33,213 bases of DNA from CAYOEZ01 sp964402955 (GTDB lineage Bacteria > Chloroflexota > DTOL01 > DAOUCN01). Under the pieces are notes generated by a model that did no database searches, was not told the origin of the DNA, and was given only the letters and a program-made list of their open reading frames with translations. Both the position numbers and the translations under genes were made by a program. The stretch spans positions 1-33,213 of the forward strand of contig CAYOEZ010000021.1 in NCBI GenBank assembly GCA_964402955.1, in the 5' to 3' direction. The first letter of the stretch is position 1. The number at the start of each line of letters is the position of its first letter. Shown here in pieces: positions 1 through 7,881 of the stretch.

Positions 1-2
1 TT

Positions 3-953
3 GTGTTTGCCCTGGGTGTTTTGCATTATGCACCGCTGCCCGGCACCACACCCTATTTTTCGACCGCAACGGACCTCGAAGCGCTGCTTGCGGGAGTCAC
101 CGACGGTTCGCTGGTTCGGCCGAGCGCGTGTTACGTCCGGGGCCAAAAGGAAGCGCCCGACGCTGTGTTGTCGGCCCGCGGCCTCACTAAGACACGCCAG
201 CTCGATCGAATCCTTGAGGGCGATCTGGATGCGATCATCGCCAAAGCGCACCAATTCGGCTACGCCGGCGTCGAGTGGCGCGCCGAAGCAGGTCACAAGC
301 ACGGCGTGGAACTTGATGCGCCCACAGGCGCCGTGAAAGCCATCTGCAAGCAGACAGCCGACGCCGGGCTGCTCACGTCGTGCCTGGCGACGAGCGTCAA
401 GTTCTGCAGTCCCGACAAGTCAGAGCGCGACGCCAATCTGGAACGACTGTATCGCTTCGTCGACTTGGCCGCAGAGATCGGCGCGCCCTGCATCCGCTTT
501 TTCGGCGACCCTATCCCCAACACCGGACACGGCGCACGCGAGGAAAGCTATCGTGGGCAGTCGGGCTACATGGCAGGGGCCGCTGAACGCGCCGCCCGCG
601 CAGGCGTCAGGCTCTGCCTCGAAACGCACTCCGTCTTCCGCGCTTTCGACGCCGGCGAAGTCCTCTTTCGGGCAGGCTATCCGTCAGCCTTGTGGATCAA
701 CTGGCACCTGGAGCACTGCATCAATCACGGCGAAGATGTGGACGAAGCCTATCGCCACGTCAAGGGCCGCGTTACCCACGCCCACTTCACCATGACCCCA
801 TACGTCGAGCGTGAGATGGAATTGCTGCACGCAGAAGGCTTCCAGGGTTTCTTCTCAGTCGAGATGTTCTTCACCGATGAAACGGAGGCTGACAAGGCTA
901 TGGCTGAGCAAGCCACAGCGTGGAAGGCTGTTTACAAGCGCCTGGCCGGGTAG
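3..953 (+). CDS. Sugar phosphate isomerase/epimerase-like TIM-barrel protein, 5' partial
   Basis: Xylose-isomerase-like (AP endonuclease 2 superfamily) TIM barrel, expected to isomerise or epimerise a sugar or keto-inositol-type substrate with a divalent metal. The frame is open from the first bases. A GTG lies at position 3, but no ribosome site can be seen, so the true start is probably off the window. Barrel strands are recognisable from about residue 80 (FGYAGVEWRAE), followed by CIRFFGDP, RLCLETHS, VTHAHF and FFSVEMF. The Glu of LCLETH, the His of THAHF and the Glu of FSVEMF match the usual metal ligands of the family. The first 70 or so residues do not look like a normal barrel start and may belong to another domain or a long extension. 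Its neighbour is a Gfo/Idh/MocA oxidoreductase, a common partner of such isomerases in sugar or inositol catabolism. The substrate is unknown. Confidence 0.75.
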   Translation: MFALGVLHYAPLPGTTPYFSTATDLEALLAGVTDGSLVRPSACYVRGQKEAPDAVLSARGLTKTRQLDRILEGDLDAIIAKAHQFGYAGVEWRAEAGHKHGVELDAPTGAVKAICKQTADAGLLTSCLATSVKFCSPDKSERDANLERLYRFVDLAAEIGAPCIRFFGDPIPNTGHGAREESYRGQSGYMAGAAERAARAGVRLCLETHSVFRAFDAGEVLFRAGYPSALWINWHLEHCINHGEDVDEAYRHVKGRVTHAHFTMTPYVEREMELLHAEGFQGFFSVEMFFTDETEADKAMAEQATAWKAVYKRLAG

Positions 954-1003
954 GACGGGCATCCTGAACCTCAAACTATTAGATTCCGAAACCGTCACAG
1001 GCC

Positions 1004-1083
1004 CACGGCGCTGAAGCCGCCGTGCTACAGAGACAAAGCCCCGTGCGGGGCTATCCTGCCGCCGCGATTCAGCCCGTAGGGCT
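1004..1083. repeat. Cluster of small palindromes in the gap after the isomerase gene
   Basis: Three perfect hairpins lie close together: CACGGCG/CGCCGTG (1004-1010 with 1018-1024), AGCCCC/GGGGCT (1037-1042 with 1047-1052) and AGCCC/GGGCT (1071-1075 with 1079-1083). The flanking words 'gctgaagcc' and 'ggcttcagcc' are also complementary. This looks like a REP/MITE-like palindromic element rather than a simple terminator, since no T-run follows. It occupies most of the non-coding stretch 954-1230, where I see no gene. Confidence 0.6.
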
Positions 1084-1167
1084 TCGTTCTTGTAGCGCAT
1101 GGCTTCAGCCTAGCGTCAGGCAGGTGCGGAACTAATTGCTAAATGTTCATCGCGCCCGGCGGCCCCC

Positions 1168-1190
1168 GTCAGACAAGGATGTCTGACCTA
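1168..1190. repeat. Dispersed palindromic repeat, copy A
   Basis: Perfect 8-bp palindrome GTCAGACA-AGGA-TGTCTGAC at 1168-1187, followed by CTAC. The core 'CAGACAAGGATG' with trailing 'TGACCTAC' recurs at 16688-16710 inside a longer inverted repeat, so the two are copies of one dispersed element. It sits 40 bp before the start of the oxidoreductase gene. Confidence 0.6.
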
Positions 1191-1230
1191 CATGTGCTGC
1201 CCAACATATGCTCGATTCAGGAGGACTCCT

Positions 1231-2286
1231 ATGGAACCGGTTAGAATAGGTCTTATCGGTTGTGGCGTCATTGGTCACCACCATGCGCTCACAATCGGCC
1301 AATCGGCATCCGTCAAGTTTGTTGCGGTGGCGGACCTGATCGACGAACGAGCGCGGGAGATTGCAGACCAATACGGCGTGCCCAGGCGCTACCGTGAGGG
1401 CCTCGACCTGCTCGATGACCCGCAAGTCGAAGGCGTCATTCTGGCGCTCCCCGCCTGTGGTCGGCTCGTCCTGGCCATGAAGGCTTTCCGCAACCATATT
1501 CACGTCATTACCGAAAAACCGGTGGCAATGAACGCACACGATGTCGAGCAGATGATCGCGGCGCGCGGTTCGCTGGTCGCTGTGTGCGGCCATTCCCGCA
1601 TGCGCTACAGCAAAGCGATGGATCAGGCCGGCGCGTTCATCACCACGGGCGCGTTGGGCGACCTGCGTGTGCTCAACTGCCGCCATATCACCGCTCCCGC
1701 CGCTCCGCCACAATCGCCGCCCCCCACCTGGCGGCTGCGGCGCGCCGAAAACGGCGGCGGCATCCTCATGAACTGGGGCTGCTACGACCTGGACTATCTG
1801 CTCGGCCTGACAGGGTGGCAACTGAAACCGAAGTTGGTCCTCGCCCGCACCTGGACGGTGTCGCCGGCTTACACCTCATACATCGCGCCCAACTCCGACG
1901 CCGAGACGCATGTCACTGCGTTCATCCTCTGTGAGGGCGGAACGGTGATCAACTACGAGCGCAGTGAGTATACAGCGGCGCGGGGCGAGTCGATGTGGCA
2001 GATCACGGGCAGCCAGGGTTCGCTGCACCTCAACATGGTGGCCGGCAAAGAACCGTCGGTTATCTACGACAGGGCGACAGCCGACCGCGGTACCATCTCG
2101 CAGGAGTTGTTCGCCCCCGAAGAAGAACCGCTCACTGGCATGGCAATCCAACTTGAGGACTTCGCGCACGCCATTCGTGAGCATCGAAAGCCTCGCACCG
2201 GGTTGGAAGAGGCGCTGCTCGTGCAGAAGATCACCGACGCCATTTACGAGTCGTCTCAGCGCGGCGCAGCCGTAGAGGTGGCGTGA
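1231..2286 (+). CDS. Gfo/Idh/MocA-family NAD(P)-dependent oxidoreductase with atypical active site
   Basis: Predicted cytoplasmic sugar or inositol dehydrogenase of 351 residues. The ATG at 1231 was chosen because AGGAGG lies at 1219-1224 with good spacing; an upstream in-frame ATG at 1192 lacks one. The N-terminal Rossmann fold has IGLIGCGVIGHHHA (residues 6-19), and the family EKP motif is at 95-97 (TEKPVAMN). The substrate-domain motif reads GGGILMNWGCYDLD. In typical members the position aligned with Tyr is the catalytic His, and the position aligned with Asn is Asp or Glu, so this protein departs from the standard catalytic set. The C-terminal half is a normal-length alpha/beta domain. 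It precedes two UroD-like genes on the same strand with short gaps, which suggests one transcript. Family assignment is firm; substrate and even activity are open. Confidence 0.88.
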   Translation: MEPVRIGLIGCGVIGHHHALTIGQSASVKFVAVADLIDERAREIADQYGVPRRYREGLDLLDDPQVEGVILALPACGRLVLAMKAFRNHIHVITEKPVAMNAHDVEQMIAARGSLVAVCGHSRMRYSKAMDQAGAFITTGALGDLRVLNCRHITAPAAPPQSPPPTWRLRRAENGGGILMNWGCYDLDYLLGLTGWQLKPKLVLARTWTVSPAYTSYIAPNSDAETHVTAFILCEGGTVINYERSEYTAARGESMWQITGSQGSLHLNMVAGKEPSVIYDRATADRGTISQELFAPEEEPLTGMAIQLEDFAHAIREHRKPRTGLEEALLVQKITDAIYESSQRGAAVEVA

Positions 2287-2311
2287 TTTCGTTGCGAAAA
2301 GGTAGTTCGGA

Positions 2312-3520
2312 TTGACTGATCAATACACAGCAAAGACGGCGTTGCAAGATGGCATACACGCTCTCGCTCCGCGCCAGAACATGACAGCGCCTGCGCGCAA
2401 GCTGCGCGATACCTATGCCTTTGTCTCCAATGCGCCGCTCTATCACTGCGAGGAACTTGGCTACTTCTCGCTCGATCGCTGGCGCGAGCAGGGTATGCCC
2501 GATAGAGCGGGGCAGGCTCTGCCCGATAGAGCGGGGCAGGCTCTGCCCGAAGATATCGAGCGCGAGAAGCTCTTTTCTCTCGATGCAGGCGGCTACTTCT
2601 ATCTGATTCGCAAGGGCTATGAGCCGCCCTTTGAGGTGAAAGTCCTCGAAGACCAGGGCGCGTATGAGTTGGTTCAGGATAACGCCGGGCGGCATGTGCT
2701 CTTTTTCAAGGGCCGCCGCAACGGCTTCATGCCTGAGTACCAATCGTTTCCGGTCACTGATCGCCGCACCTGGGAAGAGCAGGTCAAGTGGCGTCTCGAT
2801 CCGGCCACCCCTTCGCGCTACGACCTTGTGCCCGAGCAAATCGCCAAAGCCAAAGCTGCCGCCGCTCAGGGTGTCATGATTCGAGCCTACTGCGCGGGCT
2901 ATGCTTTTCTGCGCAACATGGTGGGCACGATCAATGTTCTCTACGCCTTCTATGATATGCCCGACGTGGTCCACGAGATCATGGCGGCCTGGCTGCGCTT
3001 CAGCGACGCGGCGCTGGCGCGCTACCAGGAGCACGTCACGCTCGACGAGCTATTCTTCGGCGAGGATATCTGTTATAAGACCGCGCCATTCATCTCGGAG
3101 CGCATGTTCCGCGAATTCTTCTTGCCCTACTACCAGCAACTAGTCAACAACGTACGCGCGCGGCAGATCGACCACTCACGCAAGTTGTTCGTCCACGTCG
3201 ATTCCGACGGCCGCGTGGCGCAGGTGATTCCCTGGTACCGCGAGATGGGCATGAACGTGATGAGCCCGTTCGAGGTGGCCGCCGAGAACGATATGCTTGC
3301 CCTCAGCCGGCAATACCCGGACCTGGTGATGTGGGGCGGCATCGACAAGCGCGTCCTGGCCCAGAGCACTGCGGCCATCGACGAGATGCTGGAACGAATC
3401 ATCCCGGCCATGCGCGCTCGCGGCGGTTACGTGCCCTGCTGCGACCACGGCGTGCCGGAAGAGGTGCCCTACACCAACTATCTGCACTACCGGCGGCGCT
3501 GCCTGGAATTGGGAGATTGA
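2312..3520 (+). CDS. UroD-superfamily protein (methyltransferase-like), paralogue 1
   Basis: Member of the uroporphyrinogen decarboxylase/MtaA-type TIM-barrel superfamily. In most non-haem members of this superfamily the role is methyl transfer between a corrinoid or thiol and a substrate. The start is uncertain: TTG at 2312 has a weak AAAGGT upstream, while the ATG at 2381 has no visible ribosome site. Landmarks are FGEDICYKTAPFIS, then HVDSDG (His about residue 295 if TTG is used), then MWGGIDKR and YVPCCDHGVPEEVPY near the C-terminus. In the classical methyltransferases the zinc site contains HxC; here the third position is Asp, although CC is present in the C-terminal loop. An in-frame tandem insertion (2497-2550) adds 16 residues near the N-terminus. 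No corrinoid protein gene is in the window, so the reaction is unknown. Confidence 0.82.
   Translation: MTDQYTAKTALQDGIHALAPRQNMTAPARKLRDTYAFVSNAPLYHCEELGYFSLDRWREQGMPDRAGQALPDRAGQALPEDIEREKLFSLDAGGYFYLIRKGYEPPFEVKVLEDQGAYELVQDNAGRHVLFFKGRRNGFMPEYQSFPVTDRRTWEEQVKWRLDPATPSRYDLVPEQIAKAKAAAAQGVMIRAYCAGYAFLRNMVGTINVLYAFYDMPDVVHEIMAAWLRFSDAALARYQEHVTLDELFFGEDICYKTAPFISERMFREFFLPYYQQLVNNVRARQIDHSRKLFVHVDSDGRVAQVIPWYREMGMNVMSPFEVAAENDMLALSRQYPDLVMWGGIDKRVLAQSTAAIDEMLERIIPAMRARGGYVPCCDHGVPEEVPYTNYLHYRRRCLELGD
2497..2550 (+). repeat. In-frame tandem repeat of a 24-bp palindromic unit inside the UroD gene
   Basis: Two exact copies of a 24-bp unit lie at 2497-2520 and 2521-2544, followed by the first 6 bp of a third. 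Each unit boundary forms GGGCAG-GCT-CTGCCC. In protein it reads (PDRAGQAL)x2 between EQGM and PEDIERE, so removing 48 bp would leave a continuous EQGMPEDIERE. It behaves like a small palindromic element that inserted, or slipped, without breaking the frame. Confidence 0.85.
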
Positions 3521-3532
3521 GACAGCCCCCTG

Positions 3533-3548
3533 CCCCCAACCTTGGGGG
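3533..3548. repeat. Intergenic hairpin between the two UroD genes
   Basis: CCCCCAACCTTGGGGG is a perfect palindrome 13 bp after the first UroD stop. It is not followed by a T-run. It could be a processing or stability hairpin, or another copy-type palindrome. The second gene has its own ribosome site downstream. Confidence 0.45.
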
Positions 3549-3599
3549 AGGGAAGGTCACGACGGAACCCGTCGGTATTGAGCTCATCGGAGGCAAGTA

Positions 3600-4724
3600 A
3601 TGACAAATCGAGAACGTTTTTGGCGCCTGGTGAAGGGTAAGGAACCAATTGTCCTGTCATGGCTGATGGCTTTCTTCAATGACCGCGTTGCCCGCGATCT
3701 GCTGGGCAGCAACAACCTGCCAGGGGATCTAATTCCCATTGCAGACTGGAAACTGGGCGCGTCTGACCGGCCCGACTGGGACGCCAAGGTGCGCTACGCG
3801 CGGGCGACGGGCAACTGTGCCGCGGGCGTCGGCTGGGGCACGTGCATCGCCTTCGGCCATGGCGGCCCCGGCGAGTTTCGTGAACGGATGATCGAGCAAG
3901 GCGACAAATATCGCATCAGTGTCTACGAAACCGGCGTCAAGAAAGAGATCCGGCGCGATCCACATTTCTACCATCACTTCGACTATCCCGTCAGCACGCC
4001 CGAGGATTTTGCCCGCGTCGTCTTGCCCGACCCTGACGATCCGGCGCGCTATGCGAACATCGCCGGCGAAGCTGCCTTCTACAAGCAGCATGACCTGATC
4101 GCCTATGCCAACCTCAACGGCTTCTTCTCAGGCATTCACTATTACCTCTATCCTTACGACCAACTCTTGATGGACCTTCTTCTCGACCCTGAGTTCGTGC
4201 AGGAGATGTTGGAGCGGCTGGGGGCGTGGAACCTGCGTGTCGCCGAGCACTTGCTGCAATGCGGCGTCGAGGTCATCACCTTCTGCGATGACCTGGGCAG
4301 CGGCCAATCGTTGCTGATGAGCCCGGCGCTCTACCGCCGCTTCTTCCTGCCCTGGCATCGCCAGTTGGCCGAGCTGTGCCACCGCTACGGGGCCATCGTC
4401 CACATGCACAGCCACGGCAACATCAACGCCATCGTGGGCGACCTGTACGAGGCGGGGATTGACATGCTCAACCCCAACGATCCCTACGAGGAGATGGACC
4501 TGCCCGCCCTGAAGCGCACGTATGGCGATCGCATGACCTTCGTGGGTGGGCTCGATAAGACATTCTTCGACTGGGACTTCCCTCGCCAGGAGGCGTACAT
4601 TCGCCGCCTGGTAAGCGAGACCGGCGGCGGATTCATCATCATGGACGCCGGTGGGGTGACGGAGGGCGTGACGCCGGCACAGTTCGCAAAGCTGAGGAAA
4701 CTGCTCGGGGAAGTCACTGCATAG
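3600..4724 (+). CDS. UroD-superfamily protein (methyltransferase-like), paralogue 2
   Basis: A 374-residue TIM barrel of the uroporphyrinogen decarboxylase superfamily. The ATG at 3600 follows CGGAGG with good spacing. Typical features are MTNRERFWRLVKGKEP at the N-terminus, FCDDLGSGQSLLMSP with the conserved acidic pair, HMHSHG at residues 268-273, and GGLDKTFFDW plus GGFIIMDAGG at the C-terminus. The HxC zinc motif of methylcobalamin methyltransferases is HxH here, and no C-terminal cysteine is seen in the GGFIIMDAGG loop, so its metal site differs from paralogue 1 and from the two paralogues further on. It is unlikely to be a true haem enzyme, because no other tetrapyrrole gene is nearby. 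Its 3' end is 24 bp from the end of the convergent hydroxyacid dehydrogenase gene, with no obvious terminator between them. Confidence 0.85.
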   Translation: MTNRERFWRLVKGKEPIVLSWLMAFFNDRVARDLLGSNNLPGDLIPIADWKLGASDRPDWDAKVRYARATGNCAAGVGWGTCIAFGHGGPGEFRERMIEQGDKYRISVYETGVKKEIRRDPHFYHHFDYPVSTPEDFARVVLPDPDDPARYANIAGEAAFYKQHDLIAYANLNGFFSGIHYYLYPYDQLLMDLLLDPEFVQEMLERLGAWNLRVAEHLLQCGVEVITFCDDLGSGQSLLMSPALYRRFFLPWHRQLAELCHRYGAIVHMHSHGNINAIVGDLYEAGIDMLNPNDPYEEMDLPALKRTYGDRMTFVGGLDKTFFDWDFPRQEAYIRRLVSETGGGFIIMDAGGVTEGVTPAQFAKLRKLLGEVTA

Positions 4725-4748
4725 CCATCTACAAGCTATCCAATCACC

Positions 4749-5822
4749 CTACGCCATGATGGCGACGCGCTCGCGTTGCAGCGCATACCTGAGCGGTTGA
4801 CCGTTGACGTAGCGCTCAACCTCGGCAACGGCAAATTGGCCCATACGCAGCGACTCCGTGCCCAGCGCGCCGGCGATGTGCGGCGTGAGCACGACATTGG
4901 GCAACGTAAAGAGTGGCGAGTCCGGCGGCGGCGGTTCAGGGTGGGTGACGTCCAGGACTGCAACCAGGTCGGGCCGCAGTTGCAGCAGCGCAATCATCTC
5001 CGGCTCGCGCACCACCGCACCACGTGACGTGTTGATGAACGTGCAGTATGGCTTCATGCTCGCTATATGCGCGCCGCTGATCATCCCCTCTGTGTGCGGC
5101 AGCCAGGGCGTATGCAGCGAGACGACATCGGAGCGCCGGAACAACTCGTCCAGCCCCACTACGTCCACGCCCAGCTCCGCAGCCTGCGCAGGCGTGACAT
5201 AGGGGTCGAAGGCGATGATACGCACGGCGGTCTGCTTCAGCAAGGAAACGAGCGTCTGGCCGATGATGCCCAGCGAGATGATTCCCACCGTGGCGCCGAA
5301 GGCGCCGGCGCGGGGCAGGCGGTCATAGGCGTGCTTCTGGCGCGCAGCAGCCACGTGCTGCCAACCGGACTTCAGCCCGAAGAGGACGTGGGCCAAGGCA
5401 AACTCGGCCACCGGCACGGCGTTGGCAGCGTAGGTGCTGCTGACCTGAATGCCCCGCTCCCAAACCTGCGGCGTGGCCAGATGCTTCGACGATCCGCCGG
5501 CATGGAAGATAACCTTGAGTAGGGGCGCGGCGGCCAGCATGTCTGGCGTCAGGGCCGGGCAGCCCCACGTGGCAATGATCACCTCTGCCTGCGCCCATAG
5601 CTCACGTTGTGCGCCGAACGTCAGCGCCGTCTGCGGAGCCGCGTAGAGGTCGACAAGCCGCTCGAGCAGCGCCAGGTCTTGCGGCGTGAAGATATCGGCG
5701 ATCGTGGACCGCTCTGCATCGAGTCGCCCCGCTCGGGCGACCGGGAGTGGTTCGCGCGCGAGGACCTCGCTTATCGCCAGGCGCTTCTGGACGAGGAGGG
5801 CTGGTAGCTCGCAGCTACCCAA
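4749..5822 (-). CDS. D-2-hydroxyacid dehydrogenase, copy 1, unusual N-terminus
   Basis: NAD-dependent D-isomer 2-hydroxyacid dehydrogenase, almost the same protein as the copy at 7882-8901. It has the Rossmann motif VGIISLGIIG and the catalytic Arg, Glu and His of INTSRGA, THPEP and TPHIAG. The family reduces 2-keto acids or oxidises 2-hydroxy acids, including phosphoglycerate-like and sugar-acid substrates. The start is doubtful: the frame runs far upstream through the glycosidase-like gene, no ATG or GTG lies near the expected start, and the best candidate is the TTG at 5822, which overlaps the upstream stop. The first 35 or so residues (up to DIFTPQDL) do not resemble copy 2 and lie in a segment bounded by hairpins. 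The original N-terminus was probably replaced or lost, so this copy may be impaired. It is the last gene of the long minus-strand array. Confidence 0.75.
   Translation of the reverse strand: MGSCELPALLVQKRLAISEVLAREPLPVARAGRLDAERSTIADIFTPQDLALLERLVDLYAAPQTALTFGAQRELWAQAEVIIATWGCPALTPDMLAAAPLLKVIFHAGGSSKHLATPQVWERGIQVSSTYAANAVPVAEFALAHVLFGLKSGWQHVAAARQKHAYDRLPRAGAFGATVGIISLGIIGQTLVSLLKQTAVRIIAFDPYVTPAQAAELGVDVVGLDELFRRSDVVSLHTPWLPHTEGMISGAHIASMKPYCTFINTSRGAVVREPEMIALLQLRPDLVAVLDVTHPEPPPPDSPLFTLPNVVLTPHIAGALGTESLRMGQFAVAEVERYVNGQPLRYALQRERVAIMA
4828..5597 (-). repeat. Long direct repeat, copy 1 (within hydroxyacid dehydrogenase 1)
   Basis: This 770-bp block appears identical by eye to 7961-8730 at a constant offset of 3133. 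Just outside it the paralogues differ often: roughly one base in eight over the last 78 bp of the gene, with similar divergence beyond 5597. A sharp switch from identity to divergence is what gene conversion leaves behind. Confidence 0.85.
5723..5819. repeat. Anomalous segment bounded by two hairpins
   Basis: GTCGCCC-CGCTC-GGGCGAC lies at 5723-5741 and GGTAGCT-CGC-AGCTACC at 5803-5819; the second contains the stop codon of the upstream minus-strand gene. The stretch replaces the N-terminus that copy 2 of the dehydrogenase has. On the + strand it can be read as a coding-like tail (residues such as DREWFAREDLAYRQ, ending in a stop at 5805-5807). It may be an inserted palindromic element or the scar of a lost gene. 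Confidence 0.4.
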
Positions 5823-6768
5823 TCCGAGGCTGGCGGATGCGCGCGACGGCCTGCGCGAAAAGGCGGGCCTGCGCCGGCTCACCGAAGACGCTGGCGCCGC
5901 CGAAGAGCTGGATGCCCCAACTCGGCCGCTTTGACTCAGCCGTGGCCAGCAGGCTGTCGGGAAAGTCCTGCGCATCCAGGATGAGCTGCACCTTGCGCTC
6001 CGGCGGGACAAAACCGGATGCCTTCTCAAGGAACTCACGCCCCCAGGCCGGCCCGCGCCCGCTCTTGGCGGCGTAGATGAGGGGTGTGAAGACGTCTATG
6101 GCCGGCGCCAGCAGGGCGTAGTCCTGGGCGAAGATGCGGGCCAGCGCCCCAGCGAATTCGCCGGGTGTCCAGGGGCACATATAGGCGCCGATGATGCATT
6201 GGGGTAGATGCGCCCGGATGAGGGCCGCATAGCGGCGGGCAAAGCCGGCGATGCGCTCGCATTTGTGGCGCGCCCACTCCTCGGCGGCGGTGTGCAAGAT
6301 CTGGTGGGGCGTGGTGGCATCGCTGCCGGTCGCCTGGCAGAACTCGGCGGTGCAGGCGGGGCAGAAGCAACTATCCTGCAGGTCTGGTTCTGGCGTCTCA
6401 AACCAGCCGGCATAGGTGAGATAGTCCAGCCAGATGCCGGTGGGGTGATAGGCGCACAGCCCGGCCAGCAGGTGCTCCTCGGTCTCCTGCAAAAAGGCCG
6501 TCTGCGACAGGCAGACACCCTGCACGAGGCGGCCACAGCGAATGGGCCGGCCGTCGGCGCCTGTGGGCACCAGCTCGGGGCGGGCAGCGAAGTCGGCGCG
6601 GAAAGTCTTGAACTCGACGCAGGCGGCAATGCCATGTTTCTGGCAAGCCTCGAGGGCGGCCGCGTCAAAGCCGTGGAACCAGAAGGCATTGGCGCCGTAC
6701 TCGGCGAAGCGAGCGATGTGGCGCACAGCCGTGCTGCCATAGGGGCCAAACAGGGGTGCCGAAATCAT
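5815..6768 (-). CDS. Putative glycoside-hydrolase-like TIM-barrel protein
   Basis: A 317-residue protein with no clear signal peptide. The ATG at 6768 follows AGGGAG with proper spacing. The sequence pattern is that of hypothetical glycosidase-like barrels: an N-terminal strand with GPYGSTAVRHIARFAEYGAN, a central strand GIWLDYLTYAGW, then a two-cysteine pair CFCPAC with a following Phe, then YMCPWTPGEFAGAL and IDVFTPLIYAAKSG, ending in strands that give QLILDAQDF and WGIQLFGGASVF. The acidic residues in WLDYL and LDAQDF could be catalytic. The CFCPAC pair followed by F is common in uncharacterised family members that open with 'GxxWLDYL'. The position in the glycan array supports a role in carbohydrate cleavage, but no CAZy family can be assigned from sequence alone. 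Confidence 0.7.
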   Translation of the reverse strand: MISAPLFGPYGSTAVRHIARFAEYGANAFWFHGFDAAALEACQKHGIAACVEFKTFRADFAARPELVPTGADGRPIRCGRLVQGVCLSQTAFLQETEEHLLAGLCAYHPTGIWLDYLTYAGWFETPEPDLQDSCFCPACTAEFCQATGSDATTPHQILHTAAEEWARHKCERIAGFARRYAALIRAHLPQCIIGAYMCPWTPGEFAGALARIFAQDYALLAPAIDVFTPLIYAAKSGRGPAWGREFLEKASGFVPPERKVQLILDAQDFPDSLLATAESKRPSWGIQLFGGASVFGEPAQARLFAQAVARIRQPRIG

Positions 6769-6788
6769 ACAGTCTCCCTCTAATACTA

Positions 6789-7156
6789 CTACCGTACTTT
6801 AAGAAGAATCGACGACTGGGCTGGGACTGCATGCTCGTCCTGTCCGTCGCCGGTAGCGACTACAGCGAGCATTGAGCAAGTGCACCTTCCTGCGGCAGAT
6901 GTGGCACTGCGAGCACATACGGGTTCAAGTAGGCACGTTCGTCCGAGAGAAGCAGGCCGCCATCAAGACTACGGGCCTGCCTTTGCTCAAAGGGGCGCCG
7001 GCGGTCGCGAGTATGAAACCCGCTGCTCTTTGAGGGATATCCCAGTGTAAACCCGAACACGATCTCGTTGCCCCACGACCAGATGCCATACGTTGCCAGC
7101 CACGACGCGTATCGGGTCGGGTCCCTGAATACAGTGATCTGCCTCATAACAAACAT
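6789..7156 (-). pseudogene. Decayed sialidase/BNR-like gene remnant
   Basis: The first 60 or so codons (from ATG 7156 or 7147, after GAGGAG) read like the N-terminus of a sialidase-superfamily propeller: VFRDPTRYASW, then IWSWGNEIVFGFTLGY, then RPFEQRQARSLDGG. After that the frame degenerates and stops at 6860. In another frame, codons down to a stop at 6789 give VVATGDGQDE and SSILLKVR, plausible as the C-terminal strand of the same protein. A full propeller needs more than 300 residues, so most of the gene has been deleted. It lies between two other decayed or altered genes, and 6769-6788 holds only the ribosome site of the next gene. Confidence 0.6.
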
Positions 7157-7173
7157 TCTCCTCGTAGTACCAT

Positions 7174-7781
7174 CTAACCTTTCAGACCTGTCAAGGCGAT
7201 ACCTTGGATGAAAGCACGTTGAGCAAAGAAGTAGACGATAATGATTGGCACGACCATCATCGTCGACAGCACAAGCATGTAGTGCGTCCAGTTCCGGCCA
7301 CCCTCAAAGTTGCGCATTCCGTTGACTGACAGGGCTAGTGTCCATTGCGTTCGAGTGGTTAGGTAGATGAGAGGACCCATGAAATCGTTCCAATGATGCA
7401 AGAAGCTCAGAATGAAGGCCACGGTCAAAGCTGGCCGCGCCAGAGGCACAAGAATCGCGGCGACGATACGTACGACGCTCCATCCAGCAAGGCAGCTTCT
7501 TCTAGTTCCATTGGAATCGTGCGGAAGAACTGGCGCAGAAGGAAGATGTTGAACGCTCCCCCAGCAAACCGGTTGGGGACGATCAGTGGCAGAAACGTGC
7601 CAATCCATCCCATCTTCGGGAACAAGACGTACATCGGGATCATGGTCGCGGCAATGACGAAGAACACGAACCAGAACGCACTTGACAGGGCGATCATCGT
7701 TTGAAGAGTCGGTAGGATCACCTCCTCGGATACGGTGTCGGAATTGAACGCAATCCGGCCGACGCGCAGAATTCGCCACAT
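7174..7781 (-). pseudogene. Frameshifted and internally deleted CUT1 sugar ABC permease (MalG type)
   Basis: Two overlapping frames together make a recognisable inner-membrane permease. The upstream frame gives WFVFFVIAATMIP, FPKMGWIGTFLPLIVP, FNIFLLRQFF and EEAALLDGAS. The downstream frame resumes with RIVAAILVPLARPAL, LHHWNDFMGPLIYL and the usual C-terminus IALTGLKG. The break falls in the EAA loop near 7475-7485 and fits a loss of about four bases. The upstream part also lacks the first membrane helices and has short internal gaps compared with the intact permease at 14808-15671. Decay is therefore real and not one sequencing error. It was probably the permease of a second sugar transporter whose other parts are gone. 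Confidence 0.75.
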
Positions 7782-7881
7782 AGGAAACCTCTTTCATGCT
7801 GCATGCTCTGACGGTCAAGCCGTGTCTGGCGAGTCTGCTGCTTCGCCATTTGGCATTGGCCGGCCCACCTGGACACTCACC

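Noticed and set aside
5823..6038. N-terminal extension of dehydrogenase copy 1 through the upstream gene
   Set aside because: The extension is Ser/Arg-rich and is just the other frame of the glycosidase-like gene.
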